DNA from: Pirellula sp.
GTDB lineage: Bacteria; Planctomycetota; Planctomycetia; Pirellulales; Pirellulaceae
Direction: 5' to 3'
DNA length: 64,000 bases
NCBI GenBank assembly: GCA_021300155.1
Contig: JAJTID010000051.1
Span: 62,001-126,000 of the forward strand
Shown here: positions 1 to 8,470 of the stretch, piece by piece
How the letters are laid out: the number at the start of each line of letters is the position of its first letter
Numbering within the stretch: the stretch's first letter is position 1
The notes under the pieces: generated by a model
Databases searched by the model: none
The model's input: the letters and a program-made list of their open reading frames with translations, nothing else
Told to the model about the DNA's origin: nothing
Program-made: the position numbers and the translations under genes

Positions 1-2
1 AA

Positions 3-560
3 AAGCTCAAGGACTTCTCGTGCGAGCTGGCTTATCGCGATTGCGACGATTTGATTCGACTAGTAACGCGGCCTGGTGTCTTCTCACACCGACAACTCGA
101 CAACGGAGCTCGACAGCTACTGGATGCGGTCGACGTATACCCAGAAGCGCGGCTTATCGATATCGGCTGCGGGAGTGGTTCCGTTGCCCTCGGTCTAGCG
201 AAACGAGATCCCAAGGCCACCATTCACGCAGTCGATGCCAACGCTCGAGCCATCGATTGTTTACATCGCGGAATGGTGCTAAACGAAATCACGAACATTA
301 CCACAGAGGTCAACCCAACAGGCGTCTATGGCCAGCCCGAATCTTACGATATGGCTTTGGCCAATCCGCCCTACTTCGGCGATTTTCGCATTGCTGAAAA
401 ATTTATCGCTGCTGCACAACGATCATTAAGAGCTGGTGGTCGAATTGTACTGGTCCATAAACAACCAAAATGGTACGAAGAAAACCTACAACGTTGGTTT
501 GTTGATTGCGAAGTCTTCCCGTCAAAGAGATACTTTATTGCATCGGGTATCAAAGGCTAG
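3..560 (+). CDS. Class I SAM methyltransferase, RsmC/RlmG-like (5' end outside window)
   Basis: The reading frame is open to the left edge of the window, so the N-terminus is missing; the TTG at 51 is not a convincing start because in-frame coding sequence continues upstream of it. The visible part has a glycine-rich SAM-binding motif (IDIGCGSGSVALGLA) followed by the amino-methyltransferase motif NPPY (ALANPPYFGDF), the signature of enzymes that methylate the exocyclic amine of a base. The arrangement resembles the C-terminal domain of RsmC/RlmG 23S/16S rRNA guanine-N2 methyltransferases. The exact target base cannot be assigned. It is followed after 28 nt by a small gene on the same strand. 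Confidence 0.8.
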   Translation, partial: KLKDFSCELAYRDCDDLIRLVTRPGVFSHRQLDNGARQLLDAVDVYPEARLIDIGCGSGSVALGLAKRDPKATIHAVDANARAIDCLHRGMVLNEITNITTEVNPTGVYGQPESYDMALANPPYFGDFRIAEKFIAAAQRSLRAGGRIVLVHKQPKWYEENLQRWFVDCEVFPSKRYFIASGIKG

Positions 561-588
561 CACTGGCAGCTACTTGGAGTGATTTCCC

Positions 589-807
589 ATGAGTCATTTT
601 GGAATACTTCCCGATAGCGTAGACCGCATGATCTATTCGCCTGAACATCAGGCGAGATTGATGGAACTACGTCGTGAGATCGAAGCTCGTTACGATCTCG
701 AACTCCAATCCGCCGGCTATTTTCAAAGGCTTCGAATCAGACGAATGATCGAATTGGAGTTCAGCATCGCTCGAAAAACGATCGAGCCCTCGGACTTAGC
801 TCTCTAG
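589..807 (+). CDS. Small hypothetical protein, 72 aa
   Basis: An ATG follows a GGAG ribosome-binding site (in cttggagtgatttcccatg) and the frame runs 72 codons. The protein is charged and probably helical, rich in Arg, Glu and Leu, with no signal peptide or membrane segment. No family is recognised. It starts 28 nt after the methyltransferase stop and is probably cotranscribed with it. The good ribosome-binding site and balanced composition favour a real gene; the function is unknown. Confidence 0.6.
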   Translation: MSHFGILPDSVDRMIYSPEHQARLMELRREIEARYDLELQSAGYFQRLRIRRMIELEFSIARKTIEPSDLAL

Positions 808-855
808 TTCGAACATGAGCAAGCGATCTACTCCTTCGTGCATCACCATCTAGCA

Positions 856-1575
856 TCAAGGCTGAATGGTTTGATATTCCCAGTCCTTGATCTCGCACAC
901 CGACTGAAAGACGCAGTATCCTAATGGTCGCGAGGCCATGACCTCGGCACGAACCGAGAAAGATTTTCCTTCGCGATCGACACTCACGACTTCTTGATCA
1001 TCGATCCAAGCTTTGATTTGTTTCTTGTCGACTCGAACTCGAAACGAGTACCATTTGTTGTTTTTGAAATCGCGAAAGCCAGAGGTTTCGTTTTCGGATG
1101 CATCGTTGCCGTTGATGCTACTGATTCCGACCAAACCACCTCCCCAGCCGCCACTGATCAGAGAACAAAACTCTTTGCCGACAGGGAACGTGATACCAAC
1201 AAAAAAATCGGAGCCATCGACACGCCGGGCCTTCCAACGCATCTCGTAGTTCTCTTGTGGGAAGTCCTTTTTCTTCGAATGGATACCTGTCATGGGATCG
1301 CCGCGATCCAGCATCAACACGCCTTCGCGGACTTCGACCGCACCCTCGCCACCAAAGTTAGTGATCTCCCAACCGTCGAGAGAATCGGATTTCAGCAGAG
1401 GTCTCCATTTGGATTCCTTTTTGGGATCGTCTTTTTTGCTTTCGCCATTTGCCTCTTGGGTGATCTCGACGGGAGTCCTTGTCGATTTCTTTTCTTGAGC
1501 TAACACAAACGTTGAACCGTAACAACAAACGGACAACGCAAACAACGCACCAATGATCAGGGAGGGGATTCTCAT
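856..1575 (-). CDS. Secreted DUF1080 (3-keto-disaccharide hydrolase-like) protein
   Basis: The protein has 239 aa from the ATG at 1575; a GTG three codons upstream (1584) is possible but gives no better signal sequence. An N-terminal signal peptide (MRIPSLIIGALFALSVCC...) is followed by a polar linker and a jelly-roll domain of the DUF1080 type. Visible landmarks are the opening DGWEITNFGGEGAVEV, the central DFFVGITFPVG and the closing WYSFRVRVDKKQIKAWIDD. DUF1080 proteins are very abundant in planctomycetes and some act on keto-glycosides, so a periplasmic carbohydrate role is likely. The specific substrate is unknown. It is transcribed alone, divergent from the PHP phosphatase gene. Confidence 0.85.
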   Translation of the reverse strand: MRIPSLIIGALFALSVCCYGSTFVLAQEKKSTRTPVEITQEANGESKKDDPKKESKWRPLLKSDSLDGWEITNFGGEGAVEVREGVLMLDRGDPMTGIHSKKKDFPQENYEMRWKARRVDGSDFFVGITFPVGKEFCSLISGGWGGGLVGISSINGNDASENETSGFRDFKNNKWYSFRVRVDKKQIKAWIDDQEVVSVDREGKSFSVRAEVMASRPLGYCVFQSVCEIKDWEYQTIQP

Positions 1576-1871
1576 GCTATTCACTTCGAGGGACGAGGAC
1601 CAACAAAGACCGATGCCACTTATTCAACTAGATTGCCGCCAGAATAGCAATCGATGCATCGAAGAAAAGCATAGCTAGACTGACGGATGTTTCTGGCACC
1701 AGATCCCTAATCACACTTGAAGAAAGTGGTTTCGATCGCCGTGTATTCAACGATATTGCCTGGTTCCGCCGTTAGAGGCTAGCGATTCAGACTCGCCAAG
1801 CTCCGCTGTTATGTCTAATGTAGTATTTCGTTACAACCGTCTATTTCGGAACCAAATGGAGATTTCCGCAC

Positions 1872-2708
1872 GTGTCTCAGCGAATCCTTTATGAGTCACA
1901 TTCACACACAACTCTTTGTAATCATGCGGTTGGCGAGCCGACCGAGTATGCAGCGGTTGCGTACGATCGTGGACTAAAGGGACTGATCGTTACCTGTCAT
2001 AATCCGATGCCTAACCGTTTTTCGCATCACGTTCGAATGCGCGAAGATCAATTTGATGAGTATGTTGACTTGGTGGCGCGAACGACTGACGAATGGAACG
2101 GACGCGTTGATGTGCGACTCGGGCTCGAAGCGGATTATTTCGAAGGCCATGAGTCCTATTTGGAAAAGCAATTATCGTCGGCAGTTTTTCACTTTGTACT
2201 TGGTTCTGTCCATCCTCAAATTCAAGAGTTCCGCGCGAAGTATTGGCAAGCCGATGAAGTGGAGGTTCAGCGAACATACTTTCGTTTGCTGGCTCAGTCT
2301 GCCGAGACGGGCTTGTTTGATTCATTGGCTCATCCCGACTTGGTCAAGAACCATACGGCCAACGTTTGGCGCCCTGCCGAGATCATGGACGACATTAGAG
2401 CCTCGCTCGATAGAATTGCGGTCACTGGTGTTGCCATGGAGTTAAATACCTCTGGGCTGAACAAAACGATCTCCGAGATGAACCCGTTTCCCCGGATGCT
2501 AACAGAAATGCGTCAACGGAATATTCCTGTGACGCTCGGCGCAGATGCTCATGAGCCGAATCGAGTGAGCGATGGCTATGAACAGGCCCTGCAGATTCTA
2601 ATGGAGTGTGGCTATGATCGAGTGAGTTTCTTTCTAGAACGCAGGCGCAACGATGTCTTGATCTCCGACGCCCTAGAAAGCCTCGTTGCAAGATCCGATG
2701 GGAGCTGA
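1872..2708 (+). CDS. PHP-domain histidinol-phosphatase, HisK type
   Basis: The protein has 278 aa with a GTG start (gtg-tct-cag). It has the PHP metal-binding layout: HSHT near residue 10, the internal GLEADYFEGH and GSVH motifs, LAHPDL in the middle and GADAH near the C-terminus. These histidines and aspartates form the trinuclear metal site that hydrolyses phosphate monoesters. Length and motif order fit HisK-type histidinol-phosphatase (L-histidinol phosphate to L-histidinol). Other PHP phosphoesterases look similar, so the substrate is inferred. No other histidine gene is nearby; rhaA follows after 136 nt. Confidence 0.8.
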   Translation: MSQRILYESHSHTTLCNHAVGEPTEYAAVAYDRGLKGLIVTCHNPMPNRFSHHVRMREDQFDEYVDLVARTTDEWNGRVDVRLGLEADYFEGHESYLEKQLSSAVFHFVLGSVHPQIQEFRAKYWQADEVEVQRTYFRLLAQSAETGLFDSLAHPDLVKNHTANVWRPAEIMDDIRASLDRIAVTGVAMELNTSGLNKTISEMNPFPRMLTEMRQRNIPVTLGADAHEPNRVSDGYEQALQILMECGYDRVSFFLERRRNDVLISDALESLVARSDGS

Positions 2709-2844
2709 CCGTTAGCATCCATCATGCTCAACACGAACTGGACTTTTTTCTCTTATTGGGTAGGGCAACCCATATGCCGGTCGGATTGTTACAATTCTTG
2801 CCAGTTACTCACGAACGGACAATCTATTTGTAAACTCAATTCCT

Positions 2845-4110
2845 ATGCCTCTCACTGCAAAATCGATCAAGAATGCCTATGCCCTCGCGAAGGAGCGATA
2901 TGCTGATTTGGGGCTCAATACGGATACTGCCATTGCAACGCTCGCGAAGATTCCGATTTCGTTGCACTGCTGGCAAGGAGATGATGTCGGCGGTTTTGAA
3001 AATCATGGGACAGGACTAACCGGCGGCATTGCCGTCACGGGAAACTATCCAGGAAAAGCGAGGAATCCTGAAGAGTTACGTGCTGATGTTGAGAAAGCCC
3101 TCGAGTGTATTCCTGGACGTCATCGAATCAATCTGCATGCTTTTTATGGCGAGTTCGGAGGTAAGAAAGTCGATCGCAATGAGATCGAACCCAAACACTT
3201 TCAAAACTGGATCGACTGGGCAAAACAACTCAAGCTCGGCATGGATTTCAATCCGACTTGCTTCTCCCATCCCAAAGCCTCCGATGGCTTTACTCTCAGC
3301 CACACCGATCGCGGAATACGCAATTTTTGGATCGAGCATTGCATCGCGTCGCGCGAGATCGGCGCCGCCATGGGCAAAGCACTCGGCTCCCCGACTGTCA
3401 CCAACGTATGGATCCCCGACGGATACAAAGATACGCCTGTCGATCGAATGTCTCCACGGAAACGCTTGACCGAATCTCTCGACAAGATATTTGCCAAACC
3501 CATTAGCCCCAAAGTGAACTTGGACGCGGTCGAGTGCAAATTGTTTGGTATCGGAAGTGAAAGCTACGTTGTTGGTAGCCATGAGTTCTATCTCGGGTAT
3601 GCGATCAAGAATCAAAAGCTTCTCTGTCTCGACGCAGGGCATTTTCATCCAACGGAAGGTATTGCCGACAAGATAACGTCGACCCTTCTTTACGTTCCCG
3701 AGATATTGCTTCACGTAAGCCGAGGTGTTCGCTGGGATAGCGACCATGTGGTTGTTTTGGATGACGCATTGCAGTCGATAGCTCAGGAATTAGTTAGGAA
3801 CAAACTGTTGAACCGAACTCGCATTGGTTTAGATTTCTTTGATGCCAGTATCAATCGAATCGCAGCGTGGGTGATCGGGACTCGCAATACGATAAAATCG
3901 CTCTTGATCGCGATGTTGGAGCCACCCTCGTTGGCCGAAGCCGAGAGAAATGGTGATTTTTCAGCTCGATTGGCTTGGATGGAAGAAGCCAAGTCTTTAC
4001 CGTGGTCCGCAGTGTGGGATCAATACTGTACGATGTCCGGTGTCCCGGTTGGTGAAGCATGGCTTGCTGAGGTCCAAGGCTATGAAAAAACAGTCTTGTC
4101 AAAACGCTAA
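2845..4110 (+). CDS. rhaA: L-rhamnose isomerase
   Basis: The protein has 421 aa, close to the 419 aa of the Escherichia coli enzyme, and catalyses L-rhamnose to L-rhamnulose, the first step of rhamnose catabolism. Recognisable blocks include [14 protein letters not shown] near the N-terminus, [15 protein letters not shown], the metal-site region [22 protein letters not shown], the helix with [13 protein letters not shown], and [13 protein letters not shown]. Rhamnose kinase and aldolase are not in the window. The next gene downstream, 86 nt away, encodes an NCS1-type permease, which suggests linked uptake and isomerisation. Confidence 0.96.
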   Translation: MPLTAKSIKNAYALAKERYADLGLNTDTAIATLAKIPISLHCWQGDDVGGFENHGTGLTGGIAVTGNYPGKARNPEELRADVEKALECIPGRHRINLHAFYGEFGGKKVDRNEIEPKHFQNWIDWAKQLKLGMDFNPTCFSHPKASDGFTLSHTDRGIRNFWIEHCIASREIGAAMGKALGSPTVTNVWIPDGYKDTPVDRMSPRKRLTESLDKIFAKPISPKVNLDAVECKLFGIGSESYVVGSHEFYLGYAIKNQKLLCLDAGHFHPTEGIADKITSTLLYVPEILLHVSRGVRWDSDHVVVLDDALQSIAQELVRNKLLNRTRIGLDFFDASINRIAAWVIGTRNTIKSLLIAMLEPPSLAEAERNGDFSARLAWMEEAKSLPWSAVWDQYCTMSGVPVGEAWLAEVQGYEKTVLSKR

Positions 4111-4196
4111 TCCTGTTTCTCTCCTCATTCGATCATTCTCCTTTTCTTAGCGGTGCAGCAAAACTGCCCGGTGTATTCCTCGGAAGAATCCTCTTT

Positions 4197-5564
4197 ATGT
4201 CAAACGAAACAGAAAACTCTAGTTCCGAGTTTGAGCGCGAACGCGTTCCGGAAAACGCACTTAAGGGCCCCGCTGCGTTTTGGGGAATGTACGCAGGTGA
4301 GCATACGGCGGGAACCGAGTTCATGATTGGTCCGCAGTTTGTGGCATGGGGTGCTACCGCCAACAGTCTTATCTTCGGACTATTGCTTGGAAATTTGCTG
4401 GCTGTGTTGACTTGGCGTTTTTTGACAGCCACGATCGCAACGCAGCAACGATTGACGCTCTATTACAAGATGGAGAAGGTCGCCGGCAAACATCTTGTCA
4501 AGATTTACAACTTGGCCAACGGAATCTTGTTTTGTTTTTTGGCAGGCTCCATGATTACCGTTTCTGCGACGGCGGTGGGCCCGTTCTTTCCCGCGATGAA
4601 GATGCCGACCTTCGACTCGACCATGCCTACTGGGCTGGGATGGATCTTCGCTTGCATCTGCATTGGAATGGCGATGACCATTGTCGCTATGAAGGGATAC
4701 AGTGTGGTGGCCAAGGTTGGGAACTATGCCGCCCCCTGGATGTTGTTGATTTTTGTGGCTTGTGCTTTCGTAACACTTGGACGATTGGAGACGTTTGACC
4801 TTTGGGAATTGCTAACCCCTCCAGCCGGAACAACGGAGAAGATCAGCTTTTGGGGGATCGTGTTCTTCTCGTGGTTCTGCAATGCCGCGATGCATTTAGG
4901 AATGGCCGACCTTTCGGTGCTTCGTTTCGCCAAATCGCCGAATGCGGGGTTCGCTTCGGCCGCCGGGATGTTTCTCGGTCACTACATCGCGTGGATCTGC
5001 GCGGCGCTGTTGCTAGTTTATTGGGTGAGGAACCATGGAGTAGATCCTAGCAGAGGAAAAGATCCAGGCACAATGGTCAATGATGCGGTGGGCTGGGCTG
5101 GATTGATCTGCATCATTATTGCAGGCTGGACGACCGCCAACCCTACGATCTATCGCGCGGGCTTGGCCTTTCAAGGTATCATGCCGACCATGCCTCGCAA
5201 TGTAAGCACTCTCATCGCGGGGATTGTATGCACGGCCGCTGGCATCTTCCCTGCCTTCGCGATGAATCTCCTTAGTTTCGTGGGAATCTATGGGACGATC
5301 TTAGCTCCGATTGGTGCCATCATCATTGTCGATCACTTCCTCGCGAAAGCCGTTGGTATTCCCACCGATCCCGCGGAAAAAACTGGAACTACATTCAATT
5401 TTGTCGTTCTTCTGGCCTGGTTGATTCCAGTTGGAATTGCAATCTACCTTTATCGATATCAAGACGTCTTCGCATCCTATTTGCCTCTACCAACGGCGAT
5501 CGCTTGCGGACTTCTCTACATCCTTTTATCTAAAACGATCGGTCCCAAGCTGAAGCTTTCTTAA
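4197..5564 (+). CDS. NCS1-type (cytosine/purine permease-like) transporter
   Basis: The protein has 455 aa and about twelve hydrophobic membrane segments. The N-terminal block (PENALKGPAAFWGMYAGEH) and the GIYGTILAPIGAIIIVDHF block late in the protein resemble nucleobase:cation symporter-1 carriers, cytoplasmic-membrane symporters usually for cytosine, hydantoin, thiamine or allantoin. Placement directly after rhaA suggests that this member carries a deoxysugar or its product instead; that is inference. A 56-residue membrane protein follows 35 nt downstream. No nucleobase catabolic gene is nearby. Confidence 0.75.
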   Translation: MSNETENSSSEFERERVPENALKGPAAFWGMYAGEHTAGTEFMIGPQFVAWGATANSLIFGLLLGNLLAVLTWRFLTATIATQQRLTLYYKMEKVAGKHLVKIYNLANGILFCFLAGSMITVSATAVGPFFPAMKMPTFDSTMPTGLGWIFACICIGMAMTIVAMKGYSVVAKVGNYAAPWMLLIFVACAFVTLGRLETFDLWELLTPPAGTTEKISFWGIVFFSWFCNAAMHLGMADLSVLRFAKSPNAGFASAAGMFLGHYIAWICAALLLVYWVRNHGVDPSRGKDPGTMVNDAVGWAGLICIIIAGWTTANPTIYRAGLAFQGIMPTMPRNVSTLIAGIVCTAAGIFPAFAMNLLSFVGIYGTILAPIGAIIIVDHFLAKAVGIPTDPAEKTGTTFNFVVLLAWLIPVGIAIYLYRYQDVFASYLPLPTAIACGLLYILLSKTIGPKLKLS

Positions 5565-5599
5565 TCACCGAACCACCTAGCTCTACGATAGGCTTTTTT

Positions 5600-5770
5600 A
5601 TGATCAAATCGATTGCTCGACCGGTTGGCTACTTGTCATTGCTCGCCACCATCGTTCCACCCATGTTGTACATGTTCGGCGTCATTTCGCTTGAGCCAGT
5701 CAAGACGATTTTGCTCGTGGCCTGCGTCGCCTGGTTTGCTGCTGCGCCATTTTGGATGAAAGCTGATTAG
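5600..5770 (+). CDS. Small membrane protein, 56 aa, downstream of the NCS1-type permease
   Basis: An ATG at 5600 opens a 57-codon frame ending in TAG at 5770. The translation (MIKSIARPVGYLSLLATIVP... ending FWMKAD) has a positively charged start and two hydrophobic segments, about residues 9-29 and 35-52, joined by a short acidic-containing turn. It starts 35 nt after the permease stop on the same strand. The spacing and double-helix topology suggest a small accessory subunit or regulator of the permease, but no family is recognised. A weak AGG lies upstream. It is too small for many gene finders. Confidence 0.6.
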   Translation: MIKSIARPVGYLSLLATIVPPMLYMFGVISLEPVKTILLVACVAWFAAAPFWMKAD

Positions 5771-5995
5771 CTCCGTAGGACTGCTATGCAAGAGGGCTGC
5801 CTTGCAAGTCAAGATGCTGGGGAGCCTCTCCGATGGACCTTACGGGAAACGAAAGGCATTTCGTTACATACCGTTCTTCCATTCGTTGTCCCGTTCCTGA
5901 ATTTCTAGTAGAATCACGTATCCAGTAACGGGTGATTCCCCTCCACTTTACCTTCATTGTGCGATTGAATCTCCCCTCTAGTTTCAGGAAACGTG

Positions 5996-8464
5996 ATGCG
6001 AACCAATGCCTGTATCCTAGCATTGCCGGTAATGCTATCGACAATCTTATTGCATGCTCAAGAATCGCCGCACGCCCAAGAAGAGGTGATCTCGTACAAC
6101 AGGGATATTCGACCAATCTTGTCGGACCGATGCTTTGCTTGTCATGGTCCCGATGATGCGACCCGCGAGGCTGAGTTGCGAATCGATATACCAGACAGTG
6201 ATCTCGGTCCGTTTCATGTGCGGGATGGCCGCCAGGCGCTTCGACCTGCCGATCTGAATTCTAGTGAACTTTGGAAACGACTGACAACGGATGACCCGTC
6301 GCTGAAAATGCCTCCTCCCGAATCGGCTCAAAAACCTCTGACCGATGCGCAGCGCGAGTTGGTGCGATTGTGGATTCAGCAAGGGGCAACGTACGAAGAT
6401 TTTTGGTCCTACGAGTCACTTCGGCCTCATCATTTGCCAGAGGTCAAGAACAGGGGTTGGTCAGCGAGTCCGATAGACCAATTTGTCCTTGCTTTTTTGG
6501 AAAAGAAAAAGATTGCACCGCAGCCACTTGCTGATAAAAGGACGCTGATTCGGCGAGTCACTTTAGATTTGACGGGCCTGCCCCCAACCCGAGAAGAGAT
6601 CCATCAATTTGAACAAGATGACGCACCGGACGCGTATGTCAAGTTAGTCGACAGGCTGTTATCCACGCCGCAATATGGCGAGCATATGGCTCGTTATTGG
6701 TTGGACTTGGTGCGATATGCGGATACGAATGGAATGCATCACGACCATTACCGCGAACTATCACAATTTCGAGACTGGGTGATTCGGGCTTTCAATACGA
6801 ACATGCCTTTTGATCAATTCGCAACGGAGCAACTCGCGGGAGATCTATTGGAGAATCCGACGGTCGACCAGCAAATTGCATCGGGCTACAACCGTCTCCA
6901 TATGGTGATGGACCGAGGTACCAATCCGCCACAAGAAAGTTACACTCGTAACGTGGTGGACCAAGTGTCTGCTTTCGGGACTGTGTTTCTCGGCCTGACG
7001 CTTGAGTGTGCTGTTTGTCATGACCATAAATACGACCCTGTGAAGCAAAAAGACTTCTACCAACTCTTTGCGTTCTTCAACAATATCGACGGCGACCCTG
7101 AGACGCCTGGCCGCGACCAGCAACCACCGATCTTGCGATTACCAACTGCGGAGCAGACTCTTCAATTGAATGAGTTCATAGCGCAAATCGCATTAGCCAA
7201 ACAAGAAGTCGAGCATCTCAAGCAGTCGATCAAAGAGACGTCTGCCGAAGCAAAGTCTGAGAAGACCGGGGACGCGGCAGTCGATCCGACGAGCAATCTA
7301 GCCGAGCAACTAAAGCAGAAGGAAGAAGCGCTGCGTAAACTTCAAAAGTCACATGACGAACTCGAAAAATCCGTTTCTATCGCACTGGTGATGAAGGAAC
7401 GCAAGGATTTGCGACCAGCCTACATTCTCAAACGAGGTGCGTACGACCAACCGGGTGAAGAGGTTTCTCGAAACACACCAGAATTTCTCCCTCCGCTGAA
7501 ATCTAGCGACCAGTTAAAAACGCGCCTCGACCTAGCACGATGGGTGACTGATAAGCGACACCCATTGACCGCGCGCGTCACGGTCAATCGATTCTGGCAG
7601 CAGTTTTTCGGCGTAGGCATTGTGAAGACCTCCGAAGATTTCGGCTCGCAAGGTGAGTTTCCGAGTCATCCCGAGTTGTTGGATGACTTGACCAATGCTT
7701 TCATCGATTCTAACTGGGACATCAAATCGCTCGTTCGATCGATTGTGATGTCGCAGACTTACCAGCAAACGTCTCGAGTGTCGCCGACGGAGTACTTAGC
7801 CGACCCGGAAAACCGAATGTTGGCTCGCGGGTCGCGAGTTCGATTGGACTCAGAAGTGATTCGCGATCAAATCCTCGCGATCAGCGGCCGGCTGAACAAT
7901 GCGATGTATGGAAAGAGTGTCAAGCCGCCACAGCCCGCCGACCTCTGGAAAACTGTTTCCATGGTTTCGTCCTCCACCTATTCGTTCAAGGAGGATACAG
8001 GGGATAAAATCTTCCGACGAAGCTTCTACACATTCTGGAAACGTGCGATGCCGCCGCCGCAGATGACTATCTTCGATGCTCCGACTCGCGAAAGCTGCAC
8101 GTCTCGAAGAGAGCGGACTAATACTCCAGTCCAAGCTTTGATGATGATGAATGAGAGCCAGTATTTCGAAGCGGCTCGGCATCTCGCACAGCAAGTGATT
8201 GGACCGCCGAATCACACAGAAGCGGAGAGGCTCCGGATTGTATTTGAGTTGATCACGTCTCGGTTACCGAATGATGATGAACAAGGGGACTTGCGAGCCG
8301 GCCTGGACGGCTTTCGTGCCCTTTATCGAGAGGATATAGACGCTGCGCAAGCGATGACCTCCGATTTGAATCTAACCAGTGATGCGCAACGTATCGAACT
8401 GGCTGCGTTTACCATGGTGGTCAATTCCCTCTTCAATCTTGATGTCACCAAGACACGCGAGTAA
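5996..8464 (+). CDS. PSD1-type planctomycete cytochrome (PSCyt1-DUF1549-DUF1553)
   Basis: The protein is about 822 aa, exported by an N-terminal signal peptide (MRTNACILALPVMLSTILLHAQ). Domains in order: a PSCyt1 haem domain with CFACH near residue 48, a DUF1549 (PSCyt2) domain with a second CxxCH in CAVCHDHKYDP, a charged coiled-coil insert near residues 395-460 (KQEVEHLKQSIKE...), and a C-terminal DUF1553 (PSD1) domain containing NRFWQQFFGVGIV and TNTPVQALMMMNE. AGGA lies 8 nt before the ATG at 5996; the codon before it is GTG. The family pairs with DUF1501 proteins, as here. It is thought to be periplasmic; the reaction is unknown. Confidence 0.9.
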   Translation: MRTNACILALPVMLSTILLHAQESPHAQEEVISYNRDIRPILSDRCFACHGPDDATREAELRIDIPDSDLGPFHVRDGRQALRPADLNSSELWKRLTTDDPSLKMPPPESAQKPLTDAQRELVRLWIQQGATYEDFWSYESLRPHHLPEVKNRGWSASPIDQFVLAFLEKKKIAPQPLADKRTLIRRVTLDLTGLPPTREEIHQFEQDDAPDAYVKLVDRLLSTPQYGEHMARYWLDLVRYADTNGMHHDHYRELSQFRDWVIRAFNTNMPFDQFATEQLAGDLLENPTVDQQIASGYNRLHMVMDRGTNPPQESYTRNVVDQVSAFGTVFLGLTLECAVCHDHKYDPVKQKDFYQLFAFFNNIDGDPETPGRDQQPPILRLPTAEQTLQLNEFIAQIALAKQEVEHLKQSIKETSAEAKSEKTGDAAVDPTSNLAEQLKQKEEALRKLQKSHDELEKSVSIALVMKERKDLRPAYILKRGAYDQPGEEVSRNTPEFLPPLKSSDQLKTRLDLARWVTDKRHPLTARVTVNRFWQQFFGVGIVKTSEDFGSQGEFPSHPELLDDLTNAFIDSNWDIKSLVRSIVMSQTYQQTSRVSPTEYLADPENRMLARGSRVRLDSEVIRDQILAISGRLNNAMYGKSVKPPQPADLWKTVSMVSSSTYSFKEDTGDKIFRRSFYTFWKRAMPPPQMTIFDAPTRESCTSRRERTNTPVQALMMMNESQYFEAARHLAQQVIGPPNHTEAERLRIVFELITSRLPNDDEQGDLRAGLDGFRALYREDIDAAQAMTSDLNLTSDAQRIELAAFTMVVNSLFNLDVTKTRE

Positions 8465-8470
8465 TGAATC

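Noticed and set aside
3076-3747. A 223-codon minus-strand frame opposite rhaA
   Set aside because: The plus strand is an unambiguous L-rhamnose isomerase.
6658-6666. TTATCCACG, one base from the DnaA box
   Set aside because: A single match inside the PSD1 coding sequence; another near-match (28172) lies inside pgi. No clustering.
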